Shown: positions 47,201 through 57,778 of the stretch, piece by piece | How the letters are laid out: the number at the start of each line of letters is the position of its first letter | How positions within the stretch are numbered: position 1 is the stretch's first letter | Assembly: GCA_019137255.1 (NCBI GenBank) | Contig: WPDH01000063.1 | Span: 248,001-312,000, forward strand | DNA length: 64,000 nucleotides | DNA from: Corinectria fuckeliana | Lineage: Eukaryota > Ascomycota > Sordariomycetes > Hypocreales > Nectriaceae | Direction: 5' to 3' | Notes under the pieces: generated by a model | The model's input: only the letters and a program-made list of their open reading frames with translations | The model's database searches: none | Told to the model about the DNA's origin: nothing | Made by a program: the position numbers and the translations under genes

Positions 47201-49276
47201 GCTGACAAGCCTAGAGCTACTATAAAGCTATAAGAGGCCTAGAGAAGGATAACTCTATCTCTTAGTGCCTCCTCTCGCAGACAGACTGATAATGATATCC
47301 TTAAGGCAGAAATACTGTTCCCTAACATGCTAGGCAGCTTCGAAAATGCCCTTAAGACCTTATAAGACCCCCTGACTAAGATCCTAGGTACTGAGCCTGT
47401 TCTTAAGCCCTAGCCTCAGAGAGAGAAAAGGTAATACTAAAAGAAAGCCCCTTCTGAGCCCTCTAATTATACTACGTGAAATCAGAGCTAACCTGACTAC
47501 TAAAAGATGTATAACAGCCTAACTATACCTACTAAGATGTATAAAGAGTAAGATAAGATTATTAAGAAAGTCTAGCATATTATATTTATATCACTAAAGG
47601 CATATAAAATCATACTAGATGAAATCACAGCCCTAAAGACCTAGAAGTAAGCCTAGAAACATAAGGACTACATAAAAGTCTAGAGACCAGCTAAGAAAAA
47701 GTAATATAACAGCCTTGTTAGTAAGGCTGTGTGGGACCTTATAGAGAGACTATAAGGGGCTTAAGTCCTTAACGAAAAATAGGTTTATAATATGAAATAC
47801 CCTGCTAATAAAGACCCCTACATAAGAGCCTAATAGGTGGTCTAGGGAGACTAAGAGTGAGGTGATAATTATACTGTTAGAGAGCTCTATATAGTAGTAG
47901 TATATATAGCCTCTATAAGATTATTCTGCTTACTTGTGGCTATCCTAGACTACAAAACAGCTTAGTATAATATTACTATAGTATTCCTAAACGCAGTAGC
48001 GAAGAAAAAGATCTATATTAGGCAGCTATACAGCTTTAAAGATAGTATAGACTGAGTTTGCCTTCTTAATAAAGCTCTTTATAGCCTCTTAATCTCCTCA
48101 GCCTGGTGGTTCTTTATAGCTACCTAAGAGCTTGCCTTAATAGGCTTTAAGTCCTTAGTATTAGAGGTCTGTATCTTTAAGCGTGAGGATAATATACTGT
48201 TAATCCTCTATGTGGATAATATAGTTATAACTGCCTAGATAAAGAAAAAGGTTAATACTATTATAGATAAGATTAGCAGGTTATTTAAGATTAAGGCTCT
48301 AAAAGAAATAAAAGACTTTCTAGGCCTTTAGATTATTAGAAAGAGAAATAACTATTATATTTATATTTATCAGGGATGTTATACTAAGAAGATTATTAAA
48401 AAATTCACTATAGGGCATCTTAAGCTAGTAAAGATATTATAGCCGCCTAAGCATAAAATCCCAGGCAACTAGAAGGATAATAAAGTTGTTATACTACAGA
48501 CCTAGTGGCTTAAAAGAACAGGAAGTCTTAACTATCTGTTAATAGGTATAAGGCCTAATATTATATTTATAACCCAGAAGATGTGTAAGGCTAACACAGG
48601 CCCTACTGAGCATTATGAGAAAGTAATAAAGCATCTTTTCTGCTACCTCTATAGCACGCCCTGCCTAGCCCTTATACTAGGCGGCAAATATAATATTAGA
48701 AACCTAAAGCTCTAAGTGTATATAAATGCTTCCTTCATAAATAACTATATAATATATTACTTAACTGTAAGGCATATTATATTTATTAGTAATAGACTAG
48801 TTCTTTAGAAATTAAAAAGATAGACTATTATAGCGATCTTATTAATAGAGGCAGAGTTTATAAACCTAACCCTGGCAGGAATATTAGCTTTATAGATATT
48901 ATAGTTAATTAAGAAAGCCAGGCTAAAGCAGCCTAAGCCCTATATACTATTTATAGATAGCTAGAATATAAGACTAGCTGTATTAAACAAGAGAAACACA
49001 GCGAGAACACATCATATTAACATACGCTTTAAATAGGTTATCTAACACACCAAGAAAGGCTATTTTGACCTTTAGCAGATCTATACAGACAAGATGATCA
49101 CAGACAGGCTGACAAAAACGCTAGGGCATATAACCCACAAGAGATTTATAGTATAACTCCAGATGCGGAAGCCAGATGCCCAGGACATATAAAACACTAA
49201 GAAATTAGTCAATTTGATGTGGAAAAGGGCTTGTGAATGCGTCACTTGTTTATGGGTTCCCTTAGCTGTGGGATAG

Positions 49277-49390
49277 TGTTAAGGGGTGGTGGCCTAAGGC
49301 CACCACCTAGGGCACCTAAGGCCCATAATGCCGCCCCCTTAGAGCTAGCTAGTCAGATAGATCAATCCTACAGCATTATTGCTAACAACA
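49277..49390 (+). repeat. 3' LTR of the Copia element
   Basis: 114-bp partner of 44103-44216, beginning TGTTAAGGGGTGGTGG and ending GCTAACAACA, followed by the target duplication TAAAG at 49391-49395. A short purine-rich tract (GTGGGATAG) precedes it. Confidence 0.9.
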
Positions 49391-49395
49391 TAAAG

Positions 49396-49909
49396 AAACT
49401 TAATTAAAGTTATTATATAGGTCCCTAACCGCAACCCCACGCTCAGCTCTCGCTCAGCTCTCACTCATCCCAAAGCGGCGAGAGCTCAGCCCAATGTCCC
49501 AAAACGGATATTGGTGAGCTTGAGTTTCGTCTCCGGATTATGTGGTATTTGTACGACTCGACCTGTGACAGCTGTTGTCAGCAGGTCGTTGATTAAGTCA
49601 CAGTATTGACAATTCAACAGTGTCTGTACTTCGTTACCGCTGTCACGAGCCTGCCGATGCCCCCTTAGGAGAGCTCAAGGAGCAGGTCAGACACGCTCTG
49701 CCTGCATGAGCTGAGCTCCGGGGTGGCCTAGTGGCAAGTCACACTAATAGGCTCTTGAGTCCCCGTTGTATCATTGGTTAGGCTGTTGACTGTTCTCTAG
49801 TTGTATAAGCAACTGTGTTGTCGACATATTTGAACTAGATGATCAGACAGTCTCCCTCAACTTATGCATCAACCAGAGTAGCCGAACCCCTCTTTCAGGG
49901 AACGCAAGA
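49396..49909. other. flank of the Copia insertion, no gene
   Basis: Normal composition returns immediately after the target duplication. A short repeat occurs near 49448-49470 (GCTCAGCTCTCGCTCAGCTC). A stretch near 49722-49770 has a tRNA A-box-like string (TGGCCTAGTGG) but no acceptable B box or cloverleaf. No gene is supported. Confidence 0.4.
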
Positions 49910-50749
49910 ATGCCCGACTACGCTGCATATTTCAACTTCATCAGTAAGACCTCGGAGCGCCTCGAGAAGGATCCCGATGGCACCTCTGCAATTTTCGGCC
50001 ACTGGGTAAACCTTCCGGAGACGATCCAGCCGCAGAGCAACGCCGCCTTCCAGATTGTCGACAACGCTGGCTTGTTAGGCTCAAGGTCGAGTACACGGTT
50101 GAGTACTAATCCAGACCCTACCGTTTCACCCTCGTCAAGATAGCCGCCAAGTCAGACCAGCCACTCCGCAACTCGCGCGGCGACCTGGTCACTGGCTTCC
50201 ACACCCTCTGGGACTCGGAAACGCCTTCCAAGGGGGAGGACGGCAAGCGCGGCTCCTACGCCCCCAACGTCTCCGCCTACAAGTCCAGCCGCCGTGGCCG
50301 GTCGTGGGCATGTTGAGGTGACCGTCAGGGCCCTCGACTTCAAGCTGATCGGCGCCGAGGTCATCGTGTACGGATGGATTGATGGCAAGCACGTTTTCCA
50401 GACCGACTACTTCTTCGTCAAGAGCCAGAGCAACAGAGTCGTGACCGCGCACGTCGTCGGCCCGACCAGCAGCAAGAACCCTTTCAGCAAGAACGCCGAC
50501 GTAGTATGGACCATGCAGCTGCGCCAGTCGACGACGGTGGTCCAGGCGGTCGGCCCTGACACGACACGTCTCGAGCTGTACTGGCAGGGTTCATTCAAGG
50601 ACTCCGCCGGGCAGAATCCCGCATCTAAGGCTATAGTTATGTCTGGGGAGCGGTCAAGCTTTGCCTTTAGGTACAACATCACGATATCATCCAAGTTCAA
50701 TACCAAAAGTACATTAGTCGCACACATACACAAGAAGCATTTCCCGTGA
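49910..50749 (+). pseudogene. frameshifted gene of unknown family
   Basis: Coding-like sequence lies in two alternating frames. Frame 1 starts at ATG 49910 (MPDYAAYFNFISKTSERLEK) and reads to about 50060. A shifted frame then carries a natural-looking stretch from about 50064 to 50280 (KVEYTVEY, a TAA, then YRFTLVKIAAKSDQPLRN and LVTGFHTLWDSE). Frame 1 resumes from about 50294 (HVEVTVRALDFKLIG, YGWIDGKHVFQTDYFF) to TGA 50747-50749. The gap between frame 1 and the shifted frame is too short for an intron, so at least two frameshifts and one nonsense codon are needed. It begins about 500 bp from the Copia element. I do not recognise the family; there is no signal peptide or membrane segment. 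Confidence 0.55.
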
Positions 50750-50793
50750 ATCTCAGCTAACGAAAGCAACCAGATCCAAGTACAATCCTCTTC

Positions 50794-51729
50794 TCACCAC
50801 GCGACTCTGAACTCGACCTCCTGCTTTTCACCATCACCATACAGCAAATGCAGGTCCTGAATCCATTGGAACAAACACGACCCGCACCCACTCCTTGCGC
50901 CAAAGACGTTCAACTCGACAAGCTCCGACGTCCCCTTGTCCTCGTCGTAGAAGACATCGTACGAGTACCCTTGCTTCAGCAGCAGAGCATCCAGCTCGTT
51001 GCTCGGATCCAAGTCGCTCTGGATTTGCTCGTGAAGCCCTCGAATCCCCTCCCAAATGGCATCTACCGTCTTGTTCATCTCTGCGGCCGACAAGGCTGCA
51101 AAGGCCCAGGGCTTGTGCCAGCAGTACTGGCTGACACCGGTGATGGTGCCGCTCCCGGGCGAGCAGAAGACGCGATACTCGCGCTTGCTTGCCATGTGGT
51201 CGTTGAACGGCACAAAGGTCATGGCGATTGCTGCAGAGCCAGCCTCAAGGCTCTTGACAATGTCGCGAGTCGCTCTCTGCGACGTCGTCAGACGCCAGAC
51301 GACGTCGTCAACCGAGTGCAGCGACAAACGGCCATGCGCGGGCCGCTTCCCGTCCTTGGGCGAACAGCCATCCAAGCGCACGAAGAGGCCTTCGGGCGGA
51401 AAGCGAAGGGCCGACAGGGCGGGGTGCACTACTTCGCGGATGTCCTCGGCGTACGCGCGGTTCGGCTCGCCGGTGATGAGGGGCCCGGCGGCGGCGTCGA
51501 CGAGGGTCCGGGCCTGCGAGCGGGAGAGGCTGACGGTCTGCGCCGCGGCGGCTTCGAGGCCGCGCGTGCGGAGGATCAGCGGGAGCCAGCGGGAGAAGGA
51601 ATACGGCGCCTCGTCGGGACGGGGGAGGTCGACGTCGTCGATGGAGTGGAAGTAGGTGTTGAATTTCGTCGATGGCCAAACCTCGTTGTCGGCATCGACG
51701 TCGCTGAAGTTGACTTTGACCAGACGCAT
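50794..51729 (-). CDS. CDC123/D123-like protein (divergent)
   Basis: Intronless, 311 residues. It has the D123 plan: FVRLDGCSPKDGKRP (the family's VRLSxCSPKD block), then SKREYRVFCSPGSGTITGVS (the REFR block with the Q-Y/W segment SQYCWHKP following), and YSYDVFYDEDKGTSELVELN followed by VFGARSGCGSCLF (the family's D-V-Y...LIEINPFG end). Authentic CDC123 is an ATP-grasp-fold chaperone that assembles eIF2. This copy is more divergent than a housekeeping orthologue would be, for instance VELN-VFG for the usual I/LDxNPF. It is therefore more likely one of the fungal CDC123-like paralogues of unknown role. The 44-bp gap to the neighbouring pseudogene is convergent. Confidence 0.75.
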   Translation of the reverse strand: MRLVKVNFSDVDADNEVWPSTKFNTYFHSIDDVDLPRPDEAPYSFSRWLPLILRTRGLEAAAAQTVSLSRSQARTLVDAAAGPLITGEPNRAYAEDIREVVHPALSALRFPPEGLFVRLDGCSPKDGKRPAHGRLSLHSVDDVVWRLTTSQRATRDIVKSLEAGSAAIAMTFVPFNDHMASKREYRVFCSPGSGTITGVSQYCWHKPWAFAALSAAEMNKTVDAIWEGIRGLHEQIQSDLDPSNELDALLLKQGYSYDVFYDEDKGTSELVELNVFGARSGCGSCLFQWIQDLHLLYGDGEKQEVEFRVAW

Positions 51730-53392
51730 GGCTTAGATGAACTGCGGTTGCTTAGAATGGCCGAGTCGGGTTTTGGAGTCGAGTCGAGTGTTGCGATTTG
51801 TTGTTGTTTTTGTTGTTGTTGATGTCGTCGTTGAAAGGTCGGAGCAAGTGATGTGAATATCGGTAACACCAAGACGTGACTCAGCGTTCCAGTTACCCGC
51901 TCCAGGCAGAAGAGCAAGCCACAACCTTAGTTGTCTCGATGTTGGTAGCACGAATAAAAGGATTTCAAAGACTCGCCCTCGTTGATAGCGTTGGATCCCG
52001 TCACAAGAGAGAGAAGTTGCCTCTTGCAAGATATGGTGGTGCACTTGATTACATGTAAAAGGAACGCAAGCCTCGTATGGAGAACACTGATGAAGATCTC
52101 TGAGCTGCTCCCTCGCTCGTTTACAAGACTCTTTCCCAAAGTTTTGGATCATTCGAGAGACGATTCTACAAACGCACCCGAGGTTCAGAATGTTCAAAGC
52201 TGTTTACCGCCAATGAGGACCAACCTTTGATTAGAGTTGGTGCTCCCTGCGCCAAGCACGCCGATCAAAGAGATAGATCCATGCTCGCATATGTACAATA
52301 CGAATATGACCGTGCGGCATCAACCCATCCTCCGAGATGCAGAGTACATACCTCGACATCGTTGCTAGAAATGCTCAGAATGCATGGGTTTCAATCCGGT
52401 GTCTGGCTCGTGCTAAGGCCTAGGTTGAGCATGGGCGAGCCAAAGGAGCTATGATCTGCGGTGAGCTGTGGCTTTCATTTCATGTGGCAACCTACTCATG
52501 GTTGCTTCACCTTATCGATCGACGCTGAGCTTGGGTAACTGATCTGGAGAATCAGCAGCCCCCGCACTTGCAGAGGGCTGGAATATGCTGAAGCTGGGTA
52601 GTGTGGGTGACAGCCGGGGGTTGCGCCATTAATCCCTTCCTGGCAGTTTGCGTATGGATATTCGCAGGCGTGATATAGGCACTTCGATGCGAACATGCTG
52701 ATAAGCCAAGACGTAACGCAAATTACCTCAGGCGTGTTAGTCATTTACAAGATCGGGCCAAGTGACGTACAGAGGTCAGCAAACACACCTCGATCCTTTA
52801 TCGCACCTCCGCCATTAATCTAAGTAATCCACGCACACACTCAACACTAATTACTCTTTAGGCTTTTTTCCCCACGATCACCCAGCGCCATTTGCAACGC
52901 CCACCGCCCAATGAGGCATCCCAATCCCAGGTTCAAGGCCCCCATCGCCGCCGGGGATCCGCCGCCGGCCTGGAGGGAAACCAATGCTCGTCGGGCTAGG
53001 CCCCATGGGGACGAACGGTCGGGATCTGCCAGGGCGTTATCTCTGCGGTCGGACAATAAATCGGTCCTGTCACGGCTCTAGGGCTGTTGATAAGGCGCTG
53101 CCCGACGGCAGATGGGGAGGGGGAGAAAAAGCATGAGACCTTATCATGAAGGGGAAGAAACAAAAAGGATCGTCCTGACAATTGCACCTTTGGGAAATGC
53201 TGCACAACTGGAAGCACGGCTGGATGGTTTGTACTTAAGCTCCGCCAAGATCCGGGGCATCTTGGCTGTCTGTCTGTTCCTCCGTAGTCCTGCTTGCTAC
53301 TTGGAAACGTCTAGATTACTGCCTCGGCCGCCATCCTTGAACACGGACGACAGTCGTACGTCAATCAATCTATCCATCAACCAGCCACCGCA
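51730..53392. promoter_or_regulatory. divergent promoter region with GATA motifs before the urea transporter
   Basis: Between the divergent CDC123-like and urea transporter genes. Three GATA cores lie 248-356 bp upstream of the transporter ATG: TTATCT (AGATAA) at 53037-53042, GATAAG at 53089-53094 and CTTATC at 53140-53145. That fits AreA/NIT2-type control of a urea permease, though it is less dense than at the ammonium permease. Open frames elsewhere in the region show no family features. Confidence 0.5.
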
Positions 53393-55562
53393 ATGGCAGC
53401 CACGGTCGCACTGGACCAGAGCTACGGCTATGGCATCGTGCTCGGTCTCGGCTTTGCCTTTGCCTTTGGTAAGGGAGGCCCAGAATGAAACCCAGTAGAC
53501 CGAACCATCACTTACACCTACACCTACGCTCACAGCCATGATCCTCACCACCTTCGTCCTGCGGCGGTACAACGCGGAGCTGCAGACGTCCGAGATGTTC
53601 ACCACGGCCGGCCGCACCGTCAAGTCCGGCCTCGTCGGGTCGGCCGTCGTCTCGTCGTGGACCTGGGCGGCCACGCTGCTGCAGTCGTCGGGCGTGTGCT
53701 ACCGCTACGGCGTCAGCGGGCCGTTCTGGTACGCCTCGGGCGCCACGGTGCAGATCCTGCTGTTCGCGACGCTGGCCATCGAGCTGAAGCGCCGCGCCCC
53801 CAACGCCCACACCTTCCTCGAGGTCATCCGCGCCCGCTACGGCACCGCGGCCCACGTCGTCTTCATGGTCTTCGGGCTGGCCACCAACATCCTCGTCTCG
53901 CTGATGCTCATCGTCGGCGGCTCGGCCACCGTCTCGGCCCTGACCGGCATGCACACCATCGCCGCCATCTTCCTGCTGCCGCTGGGCGTGGTGCTGTACA
54001 CGCTCGTCGGCGGCCTCAAGGCCACCTTCCTGACGGACTGGGCCCACACCTTCATCCTCCTCATCATCATCATCCTCTTTGCCCTGACCACCTACGCCAC
54101 CTCCGACACCCTGGGGTCTCCCGCCGTAGTCTACGACGCCCTCGTTGCGGCGGCAGAGCGCCATCCCGTAGCTGGAAACGCCCATGGAAGCTATCTCACC
54201 ATGCGGTCCAAGGAGGGCGCCATCTTCTTCGTCATCAACATCGTCGGCAACTTCGGCACCGTCTTCCTCGACAACGGCTACTACAACAAGGCCATCGCCG
54301 CGTCGCCCGTCCACGCGCTGCCGGGGTACCTCATCGGCGGTCTCTCCTGGTTCGCCATCCCCTGGCTGACGGCAACCACCATGGGCCTGGCGGCCTTGTC
54401 CCTCGAGGACAACCCTCTCTTCCCGACCTACCCCGACCGCATGTCCGAGTCGGCAGTCAGCGCCGGCCTGGTGCTCCCGTACGCGGCCGTGGCCCTGCTC
54501 GGAAAGGGCGGCGCCGTGGCGACTCTGCTCATCATCTTCATGGCCGTCACCAGCGCCACCTCGGCCGAGCTGATTGCCGTGTCGTCCATCTTCACCTACG
54601 ACTTCTACCGCACCTACATCAAGCCCGATGCCCCCGGGAAACAGCTCATCTGGATCTCCCACTGCATCGTCATCTCCTACGCCGTCTTCATCTCCTGCTT
54701 CTCCGTCGGTCTTTGGTACGCTGGCATCTCCATGGGCTACCTCTACTTGATGATGGGATGCGTCATTTCCTCCGCCGTGCTGCCGGCGACCTTGACGCTC
54801 ACGTGGCCCAAGCAGAACAAATGGGCTGCCAGCCTGTCGCCTGTTCTGGGTCTGGCCGTGGCCCTCGTTGCTTGGCTGGTCACGGCCAAGAAGGAATGCG
54901 GCTCTCTCAACGTCGCCTGCACGGGGTCGAACAACCCCATGCTGGCGGGCAACGTCACCGCCCTTCTCTCGCCCATCATCTTCGTCCCTGTTCTCACCTA
55001 CGCTCTGGGACCCCAGAACTACGACTGGAAGAGCATGATGAACATCCGCATGGGAGACGACCACGACCTTGCTGCTGCGGCCGGCGTCGACCTGGAGAAC
55101 ACGACTGGAGGCCACACCGAGACCTCGAATGAAGCTTCAGAAGAGCAGAGGAAGTTGCTCAGAGCTGGAAAGATAAGCAAAATCGCCACCATTGTCATGG
55201 CAAGGACCCCAGTCCCCGATTAACTCCCAAGACGCTAACACACATTCTAGACCATTGCCTTTCTCGTTCTTTGGCCTCTTCCAATGTACGGCTCCTCTTA
55301 CATTTTTTCCAAGCAATTCTTCACCGGCTGGGTCAGCGTAGGAATCATCTGGATCTTCTGCTCCTTCATCGCCGTGGGGCTGTTCCCGGTCTTTGAAGGA
55401 CGAAAGACACTCGTGCGAACCGCCAAGTTCATTTATCTTGACTTGACAGGATCTCGGTCCTTCAGGACTGCCGGCACAACCGTTCAGGAGGAAGAGGGCT
55501 CCACAGGCAGCGGGCAGGTCACTCCTAAAGAGTCCGGGAAGGTGGACGAGAAGACGGAATAA
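53393..55562 (+). CDS. urea transporter, DUR3-type sodium:solute symporter
   Basis: Three exons, 53393-53468, 53536-55199 and 55251-55562; product 683 residues, typical for DUR3. Intron 1 (67 nt) is GT-AG. Intron 2 (51 nt) begins GCAAGG and ends TTCTAG with a GCTAAC branch point; only the GC donor keeps phase and joins KIATIVM to TIAFLVLWPLPMYGS, a typical DUR3 junction. Features are many membrane helices of the SSS fold, AGRTVKSGLVGSAVVSSWTW (TM1 region), WTWAATLLQSSGVCYRYGV, FLDNGYYNKAIAASPVHALP, and MAVTSATSAELIAVSSIFTY. It imports urea at the plasma membrane, probably with protons. The hydrophilic C-terminal tail is rich in Thr/Glu/Lys. Upstream GATA motifs suggest nitrogen-repressed expression. 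Confidence 0.94.
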
Positions 55563-55670
55563 GACCTTTAGGGGTCAACGGAGCCGATACTTAACGTTGG
55601 TGAATGAAGATGGCGCTATTTACTGAGCTTTTGGTAGTAACAAGTCACCAAGTGAGCGACATGCGTACAC

Positions 55671-56827
55671 CTATTCAATCTGGATGCAGATTTTCCCCTG
55701 GTGACGGCCTGCCGACTGGTACTCGTACGCATCCTTGACCCGATCCAGCGTAAAAACCTTGGCATCAACAACGGGACGGAGCTTCTCCAGATTCGCCTCG
55801 ATGGCCCGACACATCTCCTCCATTTGCAGCCGGTTGCCAACCCACACACCACGAGCAGTGTAAAGGCTGAGCCAGCAATCGATCAAGCCCGGCTGCTCCT
55901 TGACGTCTCCGCCGACAGACCCGACAATGCCGATGGTGCCGTCGAGCCTGACACTCGCAATGCTCTGCTTCATCGACGTGCCCGCCACCTCGACGACGAG
56001 GTCGACGCCGATGCCGCCGGTCAGCTCCTTGGCGACGGCGCCCCATTCAGGCGTGTCGCGGTAGTTGATGATGTGGTCCGCGCCCAGCTTCTCGAGAAGC
56101 TTGGCTTTCTCGGCAGAGCTCGTCGTGGCAATGACCCTCGCGCCGATGGCCTTGGCGAACTGTACGGCAAAGACGCTCACTCCGCCAGTGCCCTGGGTCA
56201 AGACCCATTGGCCCGCGACGAGCTGCTTACCAGGCAGCCCGAAAAGGGCATTCCAAGCCGTCAGCCCGGCGCAGCTCAGCGTCGCAGCCTCGGTGAAGCG
56301 CAGGCCCCTGGGCATCGCCACGAGACCCTGCTCGTCGAACGCGCCCACCGTCCGCAGGGTGCCATCCACAGAGGCTCCGAGACCAGATTGGAGCGTGAGC
56401 GCGTTTATGGAGCCGGCGAGATGCTGCTGGTTGATTATCGTGACGACGTGGTTGCCGGGCCGGAATCGGGTGACGTGTTTGCCGACGGCCAGGACGGTTC
56501 CCGCTCCGTCAGAGCCGGGCACGACATCTGGCTTGAGGCCCCAGGGGTATTTTCCATAGGGTATCATAAGATCCCGATACTGCACTGATGCTTAGTCGGG
56601 GGGGGAGTGAGTAGATGCAGCAGCGTACGTTGATGGATGCTCCTTGGACTGCGGGCTCGGGTTACTGGATATAAACAGGAGTTGCTTGCGAGGTAAAACT
56701 CACTTTTGACCAGGACCTGGCTATCGCCCAGTTCCGGCACGGGTCTCTCTGTGTATTTCAGGGAATCGAAGCCATCCAGGCCAACAATGTTCCATTGTTT
56801 GGCGGTTTCGGGGATTGGGTGAGCCAT
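55671..56827 (-). CDS. zinc-independent MDR alcohol dehydrogenase/quinone oxidoreductase
   Basis: Two exons, 56827-56704 and 56584-55671, split by a 119-nt intron with a GTGAGT donor; about 345 residues. The acceptor is uncertain by 8 nt (CATCAG at 56585 or CTAAG at 56593; the latter keeps phase too and adds codons that give KTSVQYRDL). The N-terminal GroES-like fold contains YRDLMIPYGKYPWGLKPDVV and PGSDGAGTV; the Rossmann part has TQGTGGVSVFAVQFAKAIGA, an NAD(P)-binding AxxGGVG-like loop. The GHE zinc signature is replaced by GSDGAG and structural Cys are absent, so it should be zinc-independent. It likely reduces quinones, enones or aldehydes; the substrate is unknown. An ATG at 56854 in frame would add nine residues; the ATG at 56827 has the better context. 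It converges on the urea transporter with 108 bp between stops. Confidence 0.87.
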
Positions 56828-57778
56828 GGTACGATCAGAAGCTGGTATAGTCATGTCAATGCAGGTGATAAGCGATGAGTTCAGTGTGGAAATAAATCAG
56901 CCTGGCCGCTGACGTGCTTTTGTTTCACCGTTGACTTTCATCGTCTCCGTTGTTGATTTCTAAGGCCGACCCTTGTGCTCGTGATTTGTAATCCATAATG
57001 CTATGGGCCGACGTCATGGGAGGTCAGATCAGCTTACTCTCGTGCCTGACAATTCGCTTGTCAATACAGCGGGCAAGTCACCTGAACTACTGTTCTCAAG
57101 CTGCAGCTGCAACCGGACGATACAAGGCTATTTATATAGGCTTCTGTTCTCTGGGCTGCGGGCCTTTCTTCTAGAACAAGGATTAGCGTTAAAAGAACCG
57201 AGCAAGGACTTCAATACTAATCCAAGCGTAGAGGATGTGCAAGAATTACCAGTGTCTATTTAGCTGGAAAAGCAGGCGGGGTTGTCGAGACGGACACAGC
57301 CTAGCATGGTATTTCTACCGCTCATGCAAGTCCATCGGAATGCGATGAGGTAGATGAAGCTTAGCAGTTATTTACAGCCCTTCAATTAATACCAGGGGAC
57401 AAATCCAGGGTTTAAACGCTTAGCAAGACTTCACTTATACAAGGGTACATACAAAACAGGGTTCATGCTGAAAGTCAAATGTACCTCGCATAATCTAGAA
57501 ATTCGATAGGTCTTTGTTCTCAATACATCTGCCAGGTCGCCAGTAGCACCGAATAGCTGATCAACCGCGTATATGTGCTGCGGACACTGAGAAGCTCCAT
57601 CTAGAAACTGCAGCTTTCAAAGTGGCTGATTAGCCGAGGGACCGGACAGCTAGTTTTCTCATAAGATTTAAAATTACATGCATCAATGCTATTTATGCGA
57701 TACTATTTATACAAGAATTGTCGATCGATCACTACTCGCCTCAGCCCTTCCACACTTGACATATGCAGGACAAGCCGT
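56828..57778. other. intergenic, no gene seen
   Basis: Promoter side of the MDR gene and terminator side of the rhamnogalacturonase. Slightly AT-rich toward 57,700. One plus-strand open frame (57003-57263) has no recognisable features. No repeat or RNA gene is seen. Confidence 0.4.

Larger units (their letters stand above)
44103..49390 (+). mobile_element. Ty1/Copia LTR retrotransposon, RIP-damaged
   Basis: 5,288 bp flanked by a perfect 5-bp target duplication TAAAG (44098-44102 and 49391-49395) and carrying 114-bp LTRs with TG...CA ends. Reading through stops on the plus strand, the domain order is Copia-like: a Cys-containing integrase-associated block (RFYYKTCHLAKANKI) near 46.23 kb, the integrase end TPYILE-stop-NSCIKRA near 46.6 kb, and only then reverse transcriptase with LYVDNIVITA near 48.21 kb (YVDD box, last Asp to Asn by a G to A change). 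Integrase before reverse transcriptase distinguishes Copia from Gypsy. Many TAG/TAA stops stand at Gln/Trp positions. It is less AT-saturated than the Gypsy element, so it was probably inserted later or mutated in fewer RIP rounds. Confidence 0.88.

Noticed and set aside
49722..49770. tRNA- or SINE-like sequence with an A-box-like TGGCCTAGTGG
   Set aside because: The candidate B box (CTCTTGAGTCC) deviates at key positions, the spacing is short and no cloverleaf could be drawn.
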